A stretch of DNA of 64,000 nucleotides from assembly GCA_963786945.1 (NCBI GenBank), contig CAWBAO010000003.1, positions 868,001 to 932,000 on the forward strand, given 5' to 3'. Made by a program: the position numbers and the translations under genes. Shown here in pieces: positions 10,070 to 20,565 of this stretch (position 1 is the stretch's first letter; each line of letters begins with the position of its first letter). The stretch is from JADKCZ01 sp963786945. GTDB taxonomy: Bacteria > Myxococcota > Myxococcia > Myxococcales > Anaeromyxobacteraceae. The notes under the pieces were generated by a model, which worked only from the letters and a program-made list of their open reading frames with translations, was not told the DNA's origin and searched no databases.

Positions 10070-10962
10070 GGTGAGCCCTCCGCGACCGGCAGGGTGATGG
10101 AGAAGGCGGCGCCCTTCCCCACCTCCGAGGTGACGGCCACCTTGCCGCCGTGGGCGCCCACGATGTGCTTCACCATGGCCAGGCCCAGCCCGGAGCCCTC
10201 GATGGAGCGCTGCAGCGGGTCGCGGGCCCGGTAGAACTTGTCGAAGATCCGCTTCTGGTCGGGGACGGAGATGCCGGGGCCGTTGTCGGCCACGGTGATC
10301 ACCACCGCCGCCCCGCTCCGCGCCGCGCTCACGGTGATGCGCTTGTCCGGGCCGGTGTACTTGTGGGCGTTGAAGAGCAGGTCGAGCAGCGCGCCGGCCA
10401 GCGCCTCGCGGTCGGCCACCACCTCGGGCAGGTCGGGCGCCAGCTCGCGCCGCAGCTCGACCGGGTGGGCGATGCGCTGCGGCTCGAAGGCGCGCAGGGC
10501 GTCCTCGACGATGGGGAGCACCGGCTGGCGCTCCAGGTCGAAGCGGCGCCGCCCCGACTCCATGCGGGCCCAGTCGAGCAGCCGGTTGATCAGGGTGGAG
10601 AGCCGGGCGGTCTCGTCGGCGATGATGGAGAGGGCCTCGGCGCGGCGCGCCGCGTCGCCGTCGAGGCGACCCATCTGCAGGGTCTCCACGAACATCCGGA
10701 TCGAGGTGAGCGGGGTGCGCAGGTCGTGGGAGACCTTGTTGACGAAGTCGGACTGCAGCCGCGCCACCCGCGCCTCGCGCTGCACCACGATGAGCGTGGC
10801 GGCGCTGCCGGCCACGGTGGTGGCCACCAGGGTGAGGATGATCCCGCCGAAGACGTAGTCCCGCGGCGCCGCGCCGAAGACCAGGATCAGCACGCCCACG
10901 GTCAGCATGAGCGCCGCCGGGACGAACACGAAGCCGATGATCAGCGGCAGGACGCGGCGCAC
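10066..10962 (-). CDS. Sensor histidine kinase
   Basis: A 298-residue kinase with two transmembrane helices in the first 60 residues and almost no periplasmic loop, then a HisKA domain with the phospho-accepting H79 (VSHDLRTPLTS) and a HATPase_c domain with N box LLFNAHKYT, G1 DNGPGI and G2 GSGLGLAMV. The absence of an extracytoplasmic sensor domain suggests that it senses the membrane, an internal signal or a partner protein. It starts with GTG at 10962 and is co-translated with the PhoB-type regulator downstream. Confidence 0.93.
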   Translation of the reverse strand: MRRVLPLIIGFVFVPAALMLTVGVLILVFGAAPRDYVFGGIILTLVATTVAGSAATLIVVQREARVARLQSDFVNKVSHDLRTPLTSIRMFVETLQMGRLDGDAARRAEALSIIADETARLSTLINRLLDWARMESGRRRFDLERQPVLPIVEDALRAFEPQRIAHPVELRRELAPDLPEVVADREALAGALLDLLFNAHKYTGPDKRITVSAARSGAAVVITVADNGPGISVPDQKRIFDKFYRARDPLQRSIEGSGLGLAMVKHIVGAHGGKVAVTSEVGKGAAFSITLPVAEGSP

Positions 10963-11135
10963 GGGGCGTCACCCTACCACCGTCATCCCCGATGCATCCC
11001 GATCCGGCCGCCACCGCACCGGCCACGCGCCGCGCCACCCCGCCTGCAGGTGGCGACGCCCGGCCGGCCGGCTGCTAGGCTTGCTTCGCACCGATGGGGG
11101 ACCGAGGTCGCTCGCCCCGTCGGTCGAGGAGGGGG

Positions 11136-11729
11136 ATGCGGCTCGCGCGCCTCACCGCGCTGCTCGCGCTGCTCGCCGGAGCCGGGCCCGCCCGGGGCCA
11201 GGGCTTCTGGGATCCCCGCCCGCACCACGGTGGCCAGGTCACCCTCGGAGCCGGGCTCCTCCTCGCCTCCGTCTCGGGTGGCCCGGCCGCCGTGGCGGGA
11301 GCCCACGGCGCGGGGCTGCAGCTCCTGCTCGACTATCGGCTGGCCGAGCTGCTGGCCTTCGACTTGCGCCTGGGCGGCTTCTCACCGTCGCTCGGCGCGC
11401 CGGAGGAGATCAACTACCCGCCCGACGATGGGGACTACTCGCTGCTCTCGATCGGGCTCCACTACGACGTCGTGACCGGCTCCCGCGGGGCGATCTGGGT
11501 GGGCGCGGAGGTGGCGCTCCACTACGCCCAGATGGTGCACTACGCCTACGCGGTGAGCGGCATCGGCCTGGGCCCGGCGCTCGGGGTGGACCTGCTGGTG
11601 AGCGGCCCGTTCGCGCTCCGGCTCGGGGCCCACCTGAACTGGGTCAGCCTCGAGTCGGGGTACGGCGGCGGGTTCGGGAGGTCCCTCCTCTCCACGGGGA
11701 CCGTCGACCTGCTCTACGTCTTCAGGTGA
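11136..11729 (+). CDS. Putative outer-membrane beta-barrel protein
   Basis: A 197-residue protein starting at the ATG at 11136, preceded by a strong purine-rich site (GAGGAGGGGG); an upstream in-frame ATG at 11094 would add a non-signal extension. The first 22 residues are a Sec signal peptide (MRLARLTALLALLAG, cleavage after ARG or AGP-ARG-Q). The mature part is glycine-rich with alternating hydrophobic strands (LLLDYRLAELLAFDLRLGG, GLHYDV, GAEVALHY) and ends in an aromatic-Arg C-terminus LLYVFR, as in small outer-membrane barrels. I do not recognise the specific family. It is divergent from the two-component pair. Confidence 0.65.
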   Translation: MRLARLTALLALLAGAGPARGQGFWDPRPHHGGQVTLGAGLLLASVSGGPAAVAGAHGAGLQLLLDYRLAELLAFDLRLGGFSPSLGAPEEINYPPDDGDYSLLSIGLHYDVVTGSRGAIWVGAEVALHYAQMVHYAYAVSGIGLGPALGVDLLVSGPFALRLGAHLNWVSLESGYGGGFGRSLLSTGTVDLLYVFR

Positions 11730-11778
11730 ACACCGCGGCCGGCGTGGCCGGTCCTGGCCACGGCGAGGCGCGGCCGCC

Positions 11779-13935
11779 TCAGTGGAACGTCCCGCCGACC
11801 TTCGCCTTCTCCACCAGCAGCGGCGCCGGCTCGAAGCGGTGGCCGTGCTCCTGCTGCAGCCGCGCGAGCTTCTCCACCACCTGCCTGGCCCCGAGGGCGT
11901 CGGCCATGCGGAACGGGCCGCCGCGGAAGGGCGGGAAGCCGATGCCGAAGACCGCGCCGATGTCGCCGTCGCGCGGGCTGCGGATGATCCCGTCGCCGAG
12001 CGCGCGGGCCGCCTCGTTGACCAGCGAGAGCGCCAGCCGCTCCGCCATCTCGGCGGGCGGGAAGCGCCGGCGCTGGCGGCCGCCCGGGAGCAGGTCGTAG
12101 ACGGTCTCGTCCACCACCTTCTTCTTCCCCTCGCCGTAGGTGTAGAAGCCCTTGCCGTTCTTGCGGCCGAGCCGGCCCGACCGGAGCACCACCTCGAGCG
12201 CGTCGGGCGGCTTCATGCGGTCGCCGTAGCCGGCGTGCAGGATCTTGCTGACCTTGGCGCCGACGTCGATGCCGACCTCGTCGAGCAGGGTGATGGGGCC
12301 GACCGGGTAGCCGAAGGCGACCAGGGCCGCGTCCAGCTGGTCGATGGCGGCGCCCTCCGCCAGCAGCCAGGCCGCCTCGTTCATGAACGGGCCGAGGACC
12401 CGGTTGGTGTAGAAGCCGGGCACGTCGCCGACGGTGATCACCGTCTTGCCCTGCCTCTTGCCGAGCGCCACGGCGGTGGCGACCACCTCGGGGGCGGTGC
12501 GCGGCGTGGCGATCACCTCGAGCAGCGGCATCTTGTTGACCGGGGAGAAGTAGTGCATCCCGATCACCGCCTCGGGCCGGGCCGCCACGCTGGCGATGTC
12601 GGCGATGGGGATCGAGGAGGTGTTGGTGGCGAAGATGCCGGTGGCGTTGACCGCCTCGAAGGCCTTGAGCATCTCCTGCTTGAGCTTCAGGTCCTCGAAG
12701 ACCGCCTCGATCAGCACGTCGACGTGGGCGAACCCCTCCCAGCCGGTGGTGGTGGTGAGCAGGCGCATGGCGGCGTCGCGGTCGAGCCGCTCCAGCGACC
12801 TGCGCTTCACCCGCTCGGCGAAGATGGCGGCCACGCTCGCCTGCGCCCGGGCCGCGGCGGCGTCGTCCTGCTCGCGCAGGCGCACCGGCAGGCCGGCGTT
12901 GACGGTCACGTAGGCGATGCCCGAGCCCATCAGGCCGCCGCCCAGCACCGCGACCCGCCCCACCGGGCGGGCCTTCACCGCGGGATCGGCCACCCCGCTC
13001 TCGCTCTTCAGGGCGGTCTGGGCGAAGAAGATCTCCACCAGCCTCCTGGAGACGTCGCTCACCGCCAGCTGGCCGAAGGCGGTGGCCTCGGCCGCCAGCC
13101 CCGCGGCCATCCCCTGCGCCGCCCCGATGCGGACCGCCTCCAGCGCCCGCTCCGGCGCCGGGTAGTTGCCGCGGGTCTTCTTGAGCAGCTGCTCCCTGGC
13201 CTTGGAGAAGAGGACGGAGCGGCCCAGCGGGTTGGACTCCAGCAGCGCCAGCTGGGCCGCCTGGAGGCCGGCCGGCTTGCGCGCCATGGGGCGGCTGGGG
13301 CGGAGCGTGCCGTCGGCCAGCGCCCGGGCCCGCTGCGCCGCCACCTGGCGCAGCAGCGGCGCCGGGCAGGCCTCGTCGACGATCCCCAGCGAGAGCGCCT
13401 TGCGGGCCTTGACGGTCTTGCCGGCCAGGATCAGGTCGAGGGCGGCGGCCAGGCCGATGAGCCGGGGCAGCCGCTGGGTGCCGCCGGCGCCGGGGATCAG
13501 GCCGAGCTGCACCTCGGGGAGGCCCAGCTGCGTCTTCGGGTCGTTGCTGGCGACGCGGTAGCGGCAGGCCAGCGCCCACTCCAGGCCGCCGCCCAGGCAG
13601 GCGCCGTGGATGGCGGCCACCACCGGCTTCCCGTACTGCTCCAGCCGGTCGAAGCCGGCCTGCCCCTGGCGCGCCAGGTCCTCGGCCTCGGCGGCGGTGG
13701 TCACCGCCTGGATCATCTCGATGCGGGCCCCGGCGATGAAGCCGTCGCGCTTGCCGGAGGCCAGCACCAGGGCCTTCACCGCGGGGTCCCGCTCGTACCG
13801 GGTCAGCAGCGCCTCGAACTCGGCGCCGACCTCGGGCGACAGGGTGTTGACGCTCTCGCCGGGGAGGTCGAGCAGCAGCGTGGCGACGCCGTCCTCCAGC
13901 TCGACGGAGAAGAACTTCTGCGCGGCCGTGGTCAT
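11779..13935 (-). CDS. fadJ: Fatty-acid oxidation complex alpha subunit (enoyl-CoA hydratase / 3-hydroxyacyl-CoA dehydrogenase)
   Basis: A 718-residue bifunctional beta-oxidation enzyme. Residues about 1-190 are a crotonase domain with the oxyanion-hole segment HGACLGGGLEWAL and the glutamate of LPEVQLGLIPGAGG. Residues about 305-490 are the NAD-binding part (VAVLGGGLMGSGIAY) with catalytic histidine in GMHYFSPVNKMPLLE, followed by the C-terminal 3HCDH repeats (VPGFYTNRVLGPFMNEA and GIGFPPFRGGP). The ATG at 13935 has a good ribosome site (GGGAGA). It follows fadI by 26 bases and forms the alpha-beta complex with it. FadB and FadJ are hard to separate; the FadI-type thiolase partner favours FadJ. 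Confidence 0.93.
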   Translation of the reverse strand: MTTAAQKFFSVELEDGVATLLLDLPGESVNTLSPEVGAEFEALLTRYERDPAVKALVLASGKRDGFIAGARIEMIQAVTTAAEAEDLARQGQAGFDRLEQYGKPVVAAIHGACLGGGLEWALACRYRVASNDPKTQLGLPEVQLGLIPGAGGTQRLPRLIGLAAALDLILAGKTVKARKALSLGIVDEACPAPLLRQVAAQRARALADGTLRPSRPMARKPAGLQAAQLALLESNPLGRSVLFSKAREQLLKKTRGNYPAPERALEAVRIGAAQGMAAGLAAEATAFGQLAVSDVSRRLVEIFFAQTALKSESGVADPAVKARPVGRVAVLGGGLMGSGIAYVTVNAGLPVRLREQDDAAAARAQASVAAIFAERVKRRSLERLDRDAAMRLLTTTTGWEGFAHVDVLIEAVFEDLKLKQEMLKAFEAVNATGIFATNTSSIPIADIASVAARPEAVIGMHYFSPVNKMPLLEVIATPRTAPEVVATAVALGKRQGKTVITVGDVPGFYTNRVLGPFMNEAAWLLAEGAAIDQLDAALVAFGYPVGPITLLDEVGIDVGAKVSKILHAGYGDRMKPPDALEVVLRSGRLGRKNGKGFYTYGEGKKKVVDETVYDLLPGGRQRRRFPPAEMAERLALSLVNEAARALGDGIIRSPRDGDIGAVFGIGFPPFRGGPFRMADALGARQVVEKLARLQQEHGHRFEPAPLLVEKAKVGGTFH

Positions 13936-13961
13936 GGTGGTCTCCCGGGCTTCGGCGGGCG

Positions 13962-15269
13962 CTACTCGCGCTCCAGCACCACCGCGGCGCCCAGCGCGCC
14001 CGCGGCACAGATGGTGAGCAGCGCGTACTGCTTGCGGCGGCGCTGCAGCTCGCGCAGCGCCTGGGTGATCATGCGGGCGCCGGTGGCCGCGAAGGGGTGG
14101 CCGAGCGCGATCGAGCCGCCGTTGACGTTGAGCCGGGCCGGGTCGACCTCGCCGAGCGGCGCCGGGCGGCCCAGCTCCTTCTCGGCGAAGGCCCTGGAGG
14201 CGAAGGCCTGCAGGTTGGAGAGCACCTGCGCGGCGAAGGCCTCGTGCATGTCGACGAGGTCCATGTCCTGCAGCGTCAGCCCGGCCCGGTCCAGGGCGAT
14301 GGGCGCCGCGTAGGCCGGCCCCTGCAGCAGCTGGCCGCGCGGGTCGAGCCCGGCGTAGGCGTAGCTGCGCAGGTAGCCGAGCGGGGTGAGCCCGAGCGAC
14401 CTGGCCTTCTCCTCCGACATGACGATGACCGCGGCGGCGCCGTCGGTGAGCGGCGAGGCGTTGCCGGCGGTGATGGTGCCGTACCTGCGGTCGAAGACCG
14501 GCTTCAGCGCCGAGAGCGCCTCCAGGGTGGCGTCGGCGCGGACGATGTTGTCCCGGGCCGAGACCCGCTCGAAGCGGGGCGGCACGGCCACGTGCATCAC
14601 CTCGTCGTCGAAGGCCCCGGAGGCCCAGGCCGCGGCGGCGCGCTGGTGCGAGCGCAGCGCCAGCTCGTCCTGGGCGCGGCGCGGGATGCCGTTCTGCTGC
14701 GCCATCTGCTCGGCGCTCTGCCCCATGGTGAGCCCGGTGGTGGGCTCGGTGAGCGCGGGCGGCTCGGGGCGGAAGTCGGCCAGGTTGAGCGAGGTGAGGA
14801 TGGAGAGCCGCTGCGTGAGCGTGCGGGCCTTGGAGAGCTCCACCAGCTTCTGCGCCAGCCGGCGCGAGGCGAAGATGGGGGCGTCGGAGATCGAGTCGGC
14901 GCCGCCGGCCACGGCGCAGTCGGCGTGGCCCAGCGCGATCTGGTCGGCGGCGCTGGTGGCGGCCTGCACCGAGGTGGCGCAGGCGCGGGCCACGGTGTGG
15001 GCCTCCACCGAGCGCGGCAGCTGGGTGCGGAGCACCACCTCCCGCCCGATGAGGGTCACCAGCTTGGAGGGCACCACCTGCCCGAAGGTGACCATGTCGA
15101 AGGTGGAGACCGGCAGGCCGGAGCGGGCCACCAGCTCGTTGACCAGCAGCGCGCCGAGCTCGACGGCCGAGAGGGACTTGAAGTCGGTGCCCTCCTTGAC
15201 GAACGGGGTGCGGAGCCCGGCCACGATGGCCGCGCGGCGGCCGGGGCGGAGGGAACCGGAGTTGGCCAT
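13962..15269 (-). CDS. fadI: Acetyl-CoA acyltransferase (3-ketoacyl-CoA thiolase)
   Basis: A 435-residue thiolase, the length of FadI (436 in E. coli) rather than FadA (387). The acyl-accepting cysteine is C97 (ARACATSVQA), the conserved histidines lie in MHEAFAAQV and GGSIALGHPFAATGAR, and the second catalytic cysteine in LTICAAGALGAAV. It performs the last beta-oxidation step, releasing acetyl-CoA. It is the first gene of fadI-fadJ and has a plausible sigma-70 promoter 35-70 bases upstream. Confidence 0.94.
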   Translation of the reverse strand: MANSGSLRPGRRAAIVAGLRTPFVKEGTDFKSLSAVELGALLVNELVARSGLPVSTFDMVTFGQVVPSKLVTLIGREVVLRTQLPRSVEAHTVARACATSVQAATSAADQIALGHADCAVAGGADSISDAPIFASRRLAQKLVELSKARTLTQRLSILTSLNLADFRPEPPALTEPTTGLTMGQSAEQMAQQNGIPRRAQDELALRSHQRAAAAWASGAFDDEVMHVAVPPRFERVSARDNIVRADATLEALSALKPVFDRRYGTITAGNASPLTDGAAAVIVMSEEKARSLGLTPLGYLRSYAYAGLDPRGQLLQGPAYAAPIALDRAGLTLQDMDLVDMHEAFAAQVLSNLQAFASRAFAEKELGRPAPLGEVDPARLNVNGGSIALGHPFAATGARMITQALRELQRRRKQYALLTICAAGALGAAVVLERE

Positions 15270-15310
15270 GTGAACCTCGTTGACTCTCGAATCGGTCGGG
15301 GAGCCCGTCC

Positions 15311-15339
15311 TGTCTATCGGTGCCGACCCGGGGCGTCAA
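15311..15339 (-). promoter_or_regulatory. Sigma-70-like promoter of fadIJ
   Basis: On the minus strand TTGACG (15339-15334) and TAGACA (15316-15311) are separated by 17 bases. The -35 matches five of six consensus positions and the -10 matches three. The predicted start is near 15304, giving a leader of about 35 bases to the fadI ATG. Confidence 0.45.
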
Positions 15340-15396
15340 CCCGGGAGGCCGGATTCTTCGCTTGCGCCGCCGGGGGCGCGGGCCCAGCATCGAGCC

Positions 15397-15876
15397 ATGA
15401 AGCGGAGCCGCGAGCTCAAGCCGCTCTCGTCGGAGCACCACCAGGCGCTGCTCGTCGCCTTCCAGCTGAAGAAGGCGCTCGAGGGCCACCCCGAGGCGGC
15501 CGGGGCGCCGCGCGACCTGCCCGGGCTGGTGTCGCTGGCCCGCCGCTTCGAGGGGCAGGTCTTCGCCGCGCACGCCGCCGCCGAGGAGGCGCTGCTGGGC
15601 GCGCACCTGGCCGGCCCGGACCGGGACCGGCTGGCGGCGGAGCACGCCGAGCTGAAGGCGCTGGTGGCGCACGCCCGCACCGCGGCCCCGGGGGAGCAGC
15701 GGTCGGCGCTGGCGGCCTTCGCCGACCTGCTGGAGCGCCACGTCCGCTGGGAGGAGCGCGAGCTCTTCCCCTACGCCGAGGCCCACCTCGACGCCGCCGC
15801 GCTGGCGGTGATCGGCGGCGAGCTCGAGCGTCGGCTGGTGCTGGCCGGCCAGGGGCCGAAGGGCGCGCCGCGCTGA
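15397..15876 (+). CDS. Hemerythrin HHE-domain protein
   Basis: A 159-residue all-helical protein with the spaced metal ligands of the hemerythrin-like HHE fold: histidines in LSSEHHQALL, then H in AAHAAAEEALL, H in AAEHAELKAL, and H..E..E in LLERHVRWEERELFPYAE. Members bind a di-iron centre and take part in oxygen, NO or iron handling, or act as repair proteins. The first ATG with a matching domain start is 15397. It is divergent from fadIJ and the substrate is unknown. Confidence 0.8.
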   Translation: MKRSRELKPLSSEHHQALLVAFQLKKALEGHPEAAGAPRDLPGLVSLARRFEGQVFAAHAAAEEALLGAHLAGPDRDRLAAEHAELKALVAHARTAAPGEQRSALAAFADLLERHVRWEERELFPYAEAHLDAAALAVIGGELERRLVLAGQGPKGAPR

Positions 15877-15922
15877 CGCCGGTCCCCGCGCCGTTGCGCC
15901 ACCGCCCGACGGGCCTTACGGT

Positions 15923-16921
<999 letters not shown>

Positions 16922-16953
16922 GCGCGCGGCGGACCGCGGGGCGCCTCGGAGGC

Positions 16954-19227
16954 TCAGCGTGCGGGCCCGGGGGCGCCCAGGTCGGGGTGGGCGGACAGCA
17001 GCCTCCGCACCTCGTCGCGGTCCCCGCGGCGGAGCCAGTGGGACAGCGCCACCTGCGCCACCACGCGGTTCTCGGGCCGCGCCGCCGCCAGCGCCCGGAA
17101 GGGGGCGTCGAAGCGATCGGTGCCGAAGAGGTAGACGCGGACCGGGAGGCTGCGGGCGTAGGCCTGAAGGGCCTCGGCCTCCCGGCCCAGGTCGAGGAGC
17201 GCCAGCGCCCGCTCGAACTCGGCCACCGGCGCGACCTCCGGCAGCCTGGCCACCAGCCAGCCCGCCTCGTCGAGGGCCCGCTGCGGGTCTCCCCAGCGCC
17301 GCCGCTGGCGGGCCAGCGCGTAGTGGACGCTGGCCGCGTCGTGCAGCGCGCCCAGCTCGGACTCCCAGCGAGGCAGCTCCGGCGAGCTGCCGGTGGCGCC
17401 GGCCGCGACCGCCCGGGCCAGCCCGTCCAGCGTCCCCGGGTGCTCGCGGAGCGAGCGCCGGATGGCGTCGAGCGCGGGGCCGGGCCGGCCCAGGGCGAGG
17501 AGGCAGTCGCCGAGGAGCAGCTCGGGATCGAGCGAGCTGTCGGCGACCGCGCCATGGAACCCGGCCCCCGCCGCGCTGGCGGCGAGCGGCATGGCCAGGT
17601 CGCAGCGCCCCGCGCCGGCGTAGAGCACGGCCAGCAGGTACTGGTCGACCGCTCCCTCGGTCCCGAAGCGGGCCTTGGCGCGCGCCGCGGCTTCCAGCGC
17701 CAGGTCGGCGGCGTCGGCGTCGAGGCCGTAGCCGCGGCGGGCGAACGGCAGCACCCGGTCAGGGAAGGCCGCCTGCTCCTCCACGAACGCGGCCCGCGCC
17801 TCGCCCCAGCGGCCGGCCTGCTTGAGGGTCTCGACCTCGGAACGGACGGGCACCAGCTGCTGCCGGGCCTCGAGGCGCCGCTGCTGCCGGACGAAGCCGG
17901 GCGCCAGCAGGAGCAGCGGGGCCAGCGCCAGGCCGGTGCGCCACGCGAGGCGCCGCGGGGAGCCCCGGGCCTCGGCCAGCGCCGCCAGCGCCAGGCCAGC
18001 CAGCAGGCACCACGCCGGGAGGATGGCCAGCGCGTATCGTGACTGGTGGTAGAAGAGGAGCGCCGCCGCCGCCCCGCTCCCGACCCAGCCCGACACCAGG
18101 CGGGTGGCCCCGGGCCGGCGCAGCGTGAGCAGCACCCCCGCCAGGCCGGCCAGCGAGAGCCAGCCGAGCGGAACCGAGCGCCCCGCGGACCGCTGGAGCA
18201 GCACCAGCGCCTCGGGCACGTCGGTGTCGAGGCCGGTGGCCGCCACCAGGAAGACCAGCGTCCGCCCCAGCCCCTCGGCGCACGCCACGGGCTCGAGGCG
18301 CGCCCAGGCGAGGGCGCGGCTCGCCCAGGCCGCCTCGGCCTCCGGGGAGGTGAGCGGCCGGCCCGCCTCGGCAGCGGCGAAGCGCCGGTAGAGCTCGTGG
18401 GCGTGGTCGGGCCGGTGGCCGGGGCCGTCCGGCTCCAGCGCCTCGGCGAGCTTCAGGAGCACCGGGAAGGTGGCGCCCAGCCCGCTCGACTCCGGCCGGT
18501 GGCCCTGGTGGAAGACCTGCCCCGCGCTCATGGTGGCCCGCCACTCCTGCCCGGCCCGGGCGTGGAGCAGGAGGCCGGGCAGGACGGCCGCGAGCAGCAG
18601 GGCCGCGACGAAGCTCCCGGCGGTGCGCCACCGCCCAGGCCAGCTCCGCGACGGATCCCGCCGCAGCAGCAGCCAGCCGAGCAGGACGGCGGCCAGGAGG
18701 AGCGCCGTCGGCCGCAGCGAGGCCGCCAGGCCGACGGCCAGGCCCGCCAGGATCGGGCGGCGACGGCGCGCCGGGTCGTCGAGGAGGACGGCCGCGACGG
18801 CGCCGGTCGAGAGGACGCCGATGAGCAGGTCGGGCTCCAGGACCGCCCCGTAGACCAGCCATGGCTGGGCGGCGGCCAGCGCCACCGCCGCGCCCCAGCC
18901 CGCCACGGCCCCGCCCAGCCGGGCCCCCATCCGCTGCACCAGCACCACCGCCAGCCCGCCCGCCAGGGCCTGCAGCCAGCGCATGGGCGTCGGGCCCAGC
19001 GCCAGCACGGCCAGCAGGTAGCCCGGGCTGGCGTCCCCGAGCTCGCTGGGGGTGAGCCGGCCGGCCGCCAGGCCGGCCACGAGGTTGGGGTACTTGGCGA
19101 AGTGCCAGGCCGGCGCCAGCAGCAGCGAGGCGCCGGCGTGTGCCGCCGCCAGGGCGCCGAGGAGGAGGAGCGTCGGCGATGGCCGACGACGCTCCCGGCG
19201 GGCTGGATCGAGAGACGTGGAGGGCAC
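16954..19227 (-). CDS. Polytopic membrane protein, GT-C/GT39-like, with TPR-like C-terminal part
   Basis: A 757-residue protein starting with GTG. Residues about 18-450 contain roughly ten transmembrane helices arranged like GT-C glycosyltransferases (PMT/ArnT-like), with an acidic loop after TM1 (ASLLLAPAWHFAKYPN) and the segment LEPDLLIGVLSTG resembling the conserved DxD-like loop. Residues about 460-757 are soluble and helical with Ala/Leu/Arg-rich repeats (RPGPALDAIRRSL, GDPQRALDEAGWLV, REAEALQAYARSL), resembling TPRs. It may transfer sugars from a lipid carrier, but I cannot see a certain catalytic motif. No related genes flank it. Confidence 0.6.
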   Translation of the reverse strand: MPSTSLDPARRERRRPSPTLLLLGALAAAHAGASLLLAPAWHFAKYPNLVAGLAAGRLTPSELGDASPGYLLAVLALGPTPMRWLQALAGGLAVVLVQRMGARLGGAVAGWGAAVALAAAQPWLVYGAVLEPDLLIGVLSTGAVAAVLLDDPARRRRPILAGLAVGLAASLRPTALLLAAVLLGWLLLRRDPSRSWPGRWRTAGSFVAALLLAAVLPGLLLHARAGQEWRATMSAGQVFHQGHRPESSGLGATFPVLLKLAEALEPDGPGHRPDHAHELYRRFAAAEAGRPLTSPEAEAAWASRALAWARLEPVACAEGLGRTLVFLVAATGLDTDVPEALVLLQRSAGRSVPLGWLSLAGLAGVLLTLRRPGATRLVSGWVGSGAAAALLFYHQSRYALAILPAWCLLAGLALAALAEARGSPRRLAWRTGLALAPLLLLAPGFVRQQRRLEARQQLVPVRSEVETLKQAGRWGEARAAFVEEQAAFPDRVLPFARRGYGLDADAADLALEAAARAKARFGTEGAVDQYLLAVLYAGAGRCDLAMPLAASAAGAGFHGAVADSSLDPELLLGDCLLALGRPGPALDAIRRSLREHPGTLDGLARAVAAGATGSSPELPRWESELGALHDAASVHYALARQRRRWGDPQRALDEAGWLVARLPEVAPVAEFERALALLDLGREAEALQAYARSLPVRVYLFGTDRFDAPFRALAAARPENRVVAQVALSHWLRRGDRDEVRRLLSAHPDLGAPGPAR

Positions 19228-19256
19228 GCGACCTGCCGTTCAGGCCCGCCGGCGGC

Positions 19257-20543
19257 TCAGGCGGCCTCCCGGGGTGGGCGGCTGGCCCGCTCGACCCAGA
19301 CCTCGACCAGGTGGCGCGCCACCAGCACCGACTTCTCCAGCCCCTCCACCGCCAGCCACTCGGTCACGCCGTGGAAGTTGTGGCCGCCGGCGAAGACGTT
19401 GGGCGTCGGCAGCCCCATGGCGGTGAGGCGCGAGCCGTCGGTGCCCCCGCGGATGGGGACCCAGCGCGGCCGCAGCCCGGCCCGGCGGGTCGCCTCCTCC
19501 AGCGCCTCCACCACCTCGGGCGCCTGCGCCAGCCGGTCCCGCATGTTCCGGTAGCTGGGCTTGACCTCCAGCTCGAGGCGGGCCCCGGGGTGGAGCGGGC
19601 GCACCTCCGCGAGGATCCGCTCCAGCAGCTTCCTCTGGCGGCGCAGGCCGGCCACGTCGAAGTCGCGCAGCAGCAGCCTCACCGAGGCCAGCGCCTCCTC
19701 GCCCCCGGCGGCGTGCGGGTGGATGAACCCCTGGTGGCCCTCGGTCCGCTCCGGCGAGAGGTCGCGCGGCAGCCGGACGATGACGTCGGCCAGCGCCCGC
19801 AGCGCGTTGACCATCACCCCCTTGGCCTCCCCGGGGTGGATGTTCCGCCCGTGGACGGTGACGGTGGCCCCGTCGGCGCTGAAGGTCTCCTTGTTCAGCT
19901 CCCCGGTGGCGCCGCCGTCGAAGGTGTAGGCCACGTCGGCGCCGAACCGCCCCAGGTCGAAGAAGGCCGTGCCACGTCCCACCTCCTCGTCCGGCGTGAA
20001 GGCGATCTGCACGTCCCCGTGCAGCGGCGCGCCTGGCCCGCGCAGCTGCGCCGCCAGCGTCATGATGGCGGCGATCCCGGCCTTGTCGTCGGCGCCCAGC
20101 AGCGTGGTCCCGTCCGAGGTGACGATGCGCTTCCCCACCTGCCCCTTCAGCTCCGGGTTGTCCCGCGCCCGGATCACCGCCGCCCGGTTCCCCGGCAGCC
20201 GGATGTCGCCTCCACGATAGGTGAATAGCTGCGGCTTCACGCCGGCCCCCGGGGCCGAGGGCGAGGTGTCGAGGTGGGCGATGAGGCCGACCCGGGCCAC
20301 CTTGCGCCGGGCCGGGTGGCCCTTCGGGAGGTTGGAGGGGATGGTGGCCAGCACGTAGCCGTGGGCGTCGAGCGTCACCCGCTTCACCCCCATGCCCTTC
20401 AGCTCCTTCACCAGCAGCCTGGCCAGGTCGAGCTGCTTCCTGGTGCTCGGCACCTGCGGCTGGTCCTCGGCCGACTGGGTGTCGATGCGGGCGTAGCGGA
20501 GGAAGCGGTCGAGGGCGGACTCGGGGGATCGGGCGGCGGGCAC
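19257..20543 (-). CDS. pepT: Peptidase T (tripeptide aminopeptidase)
   Basis: A 428-residue M20B metallopeptidase that removes the N-terminal residue of tripeptides. The di-zinc ligands are present: H and D in LIAHLDTSP, D in LGADDKAGIA, E-E in TPDEEVGRG, D in YTFDGG, and H in GGHNFHG. An upstream ATG at 20618 would overlap the transporter gene by 53 bases; the GTG at 20543, with GGAGG eight bases before it and the domain beginning soon after, is preferred. It lies 22 bases downstream of two OPT transporter genes, so imported peptides are probably its substrate. Confidence 0.93.
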   Translation of the reverse strand: MPAARSPESALDRFLRYARIDTQSAEDQPQVPSTRKQLDLARLLVKELKGMGVKRVTLDAHGYVLATIPSNLPKGHPARRKVARVGLIAHLDTSPSAPGAGVKPQLFTYRGGDIRLPGNRAAVIRARDNPELKGQVGKRIVTSDGTTLLGADDKAGIAAIMTLAAQLRGPGAPLHGDVQIAFTPDEEVGRGTAFFDLGRFGADVAYTFDGGATGELNKETFSADGATVTVHGRNIHPGEAKGVMVNALRALADVIVRLPRDLSPERTEGHQGFIHPHAAGGEEALASVRLLLRDFDVAGLRRQRKLLERILAEVRPLHPGARLELEVKPSYRNMRDRLAQAPEVVEALEEATRRAGLRPRWVPIRGGTDGSRLTAMGLPTPNVFAGGHNFHGVTEWLAVEGLEKSVLVARHLVEVWVERASRPPREAA

Positions 20544-20565
20544 GGGGCGTCCTCCAGGCTCTGGA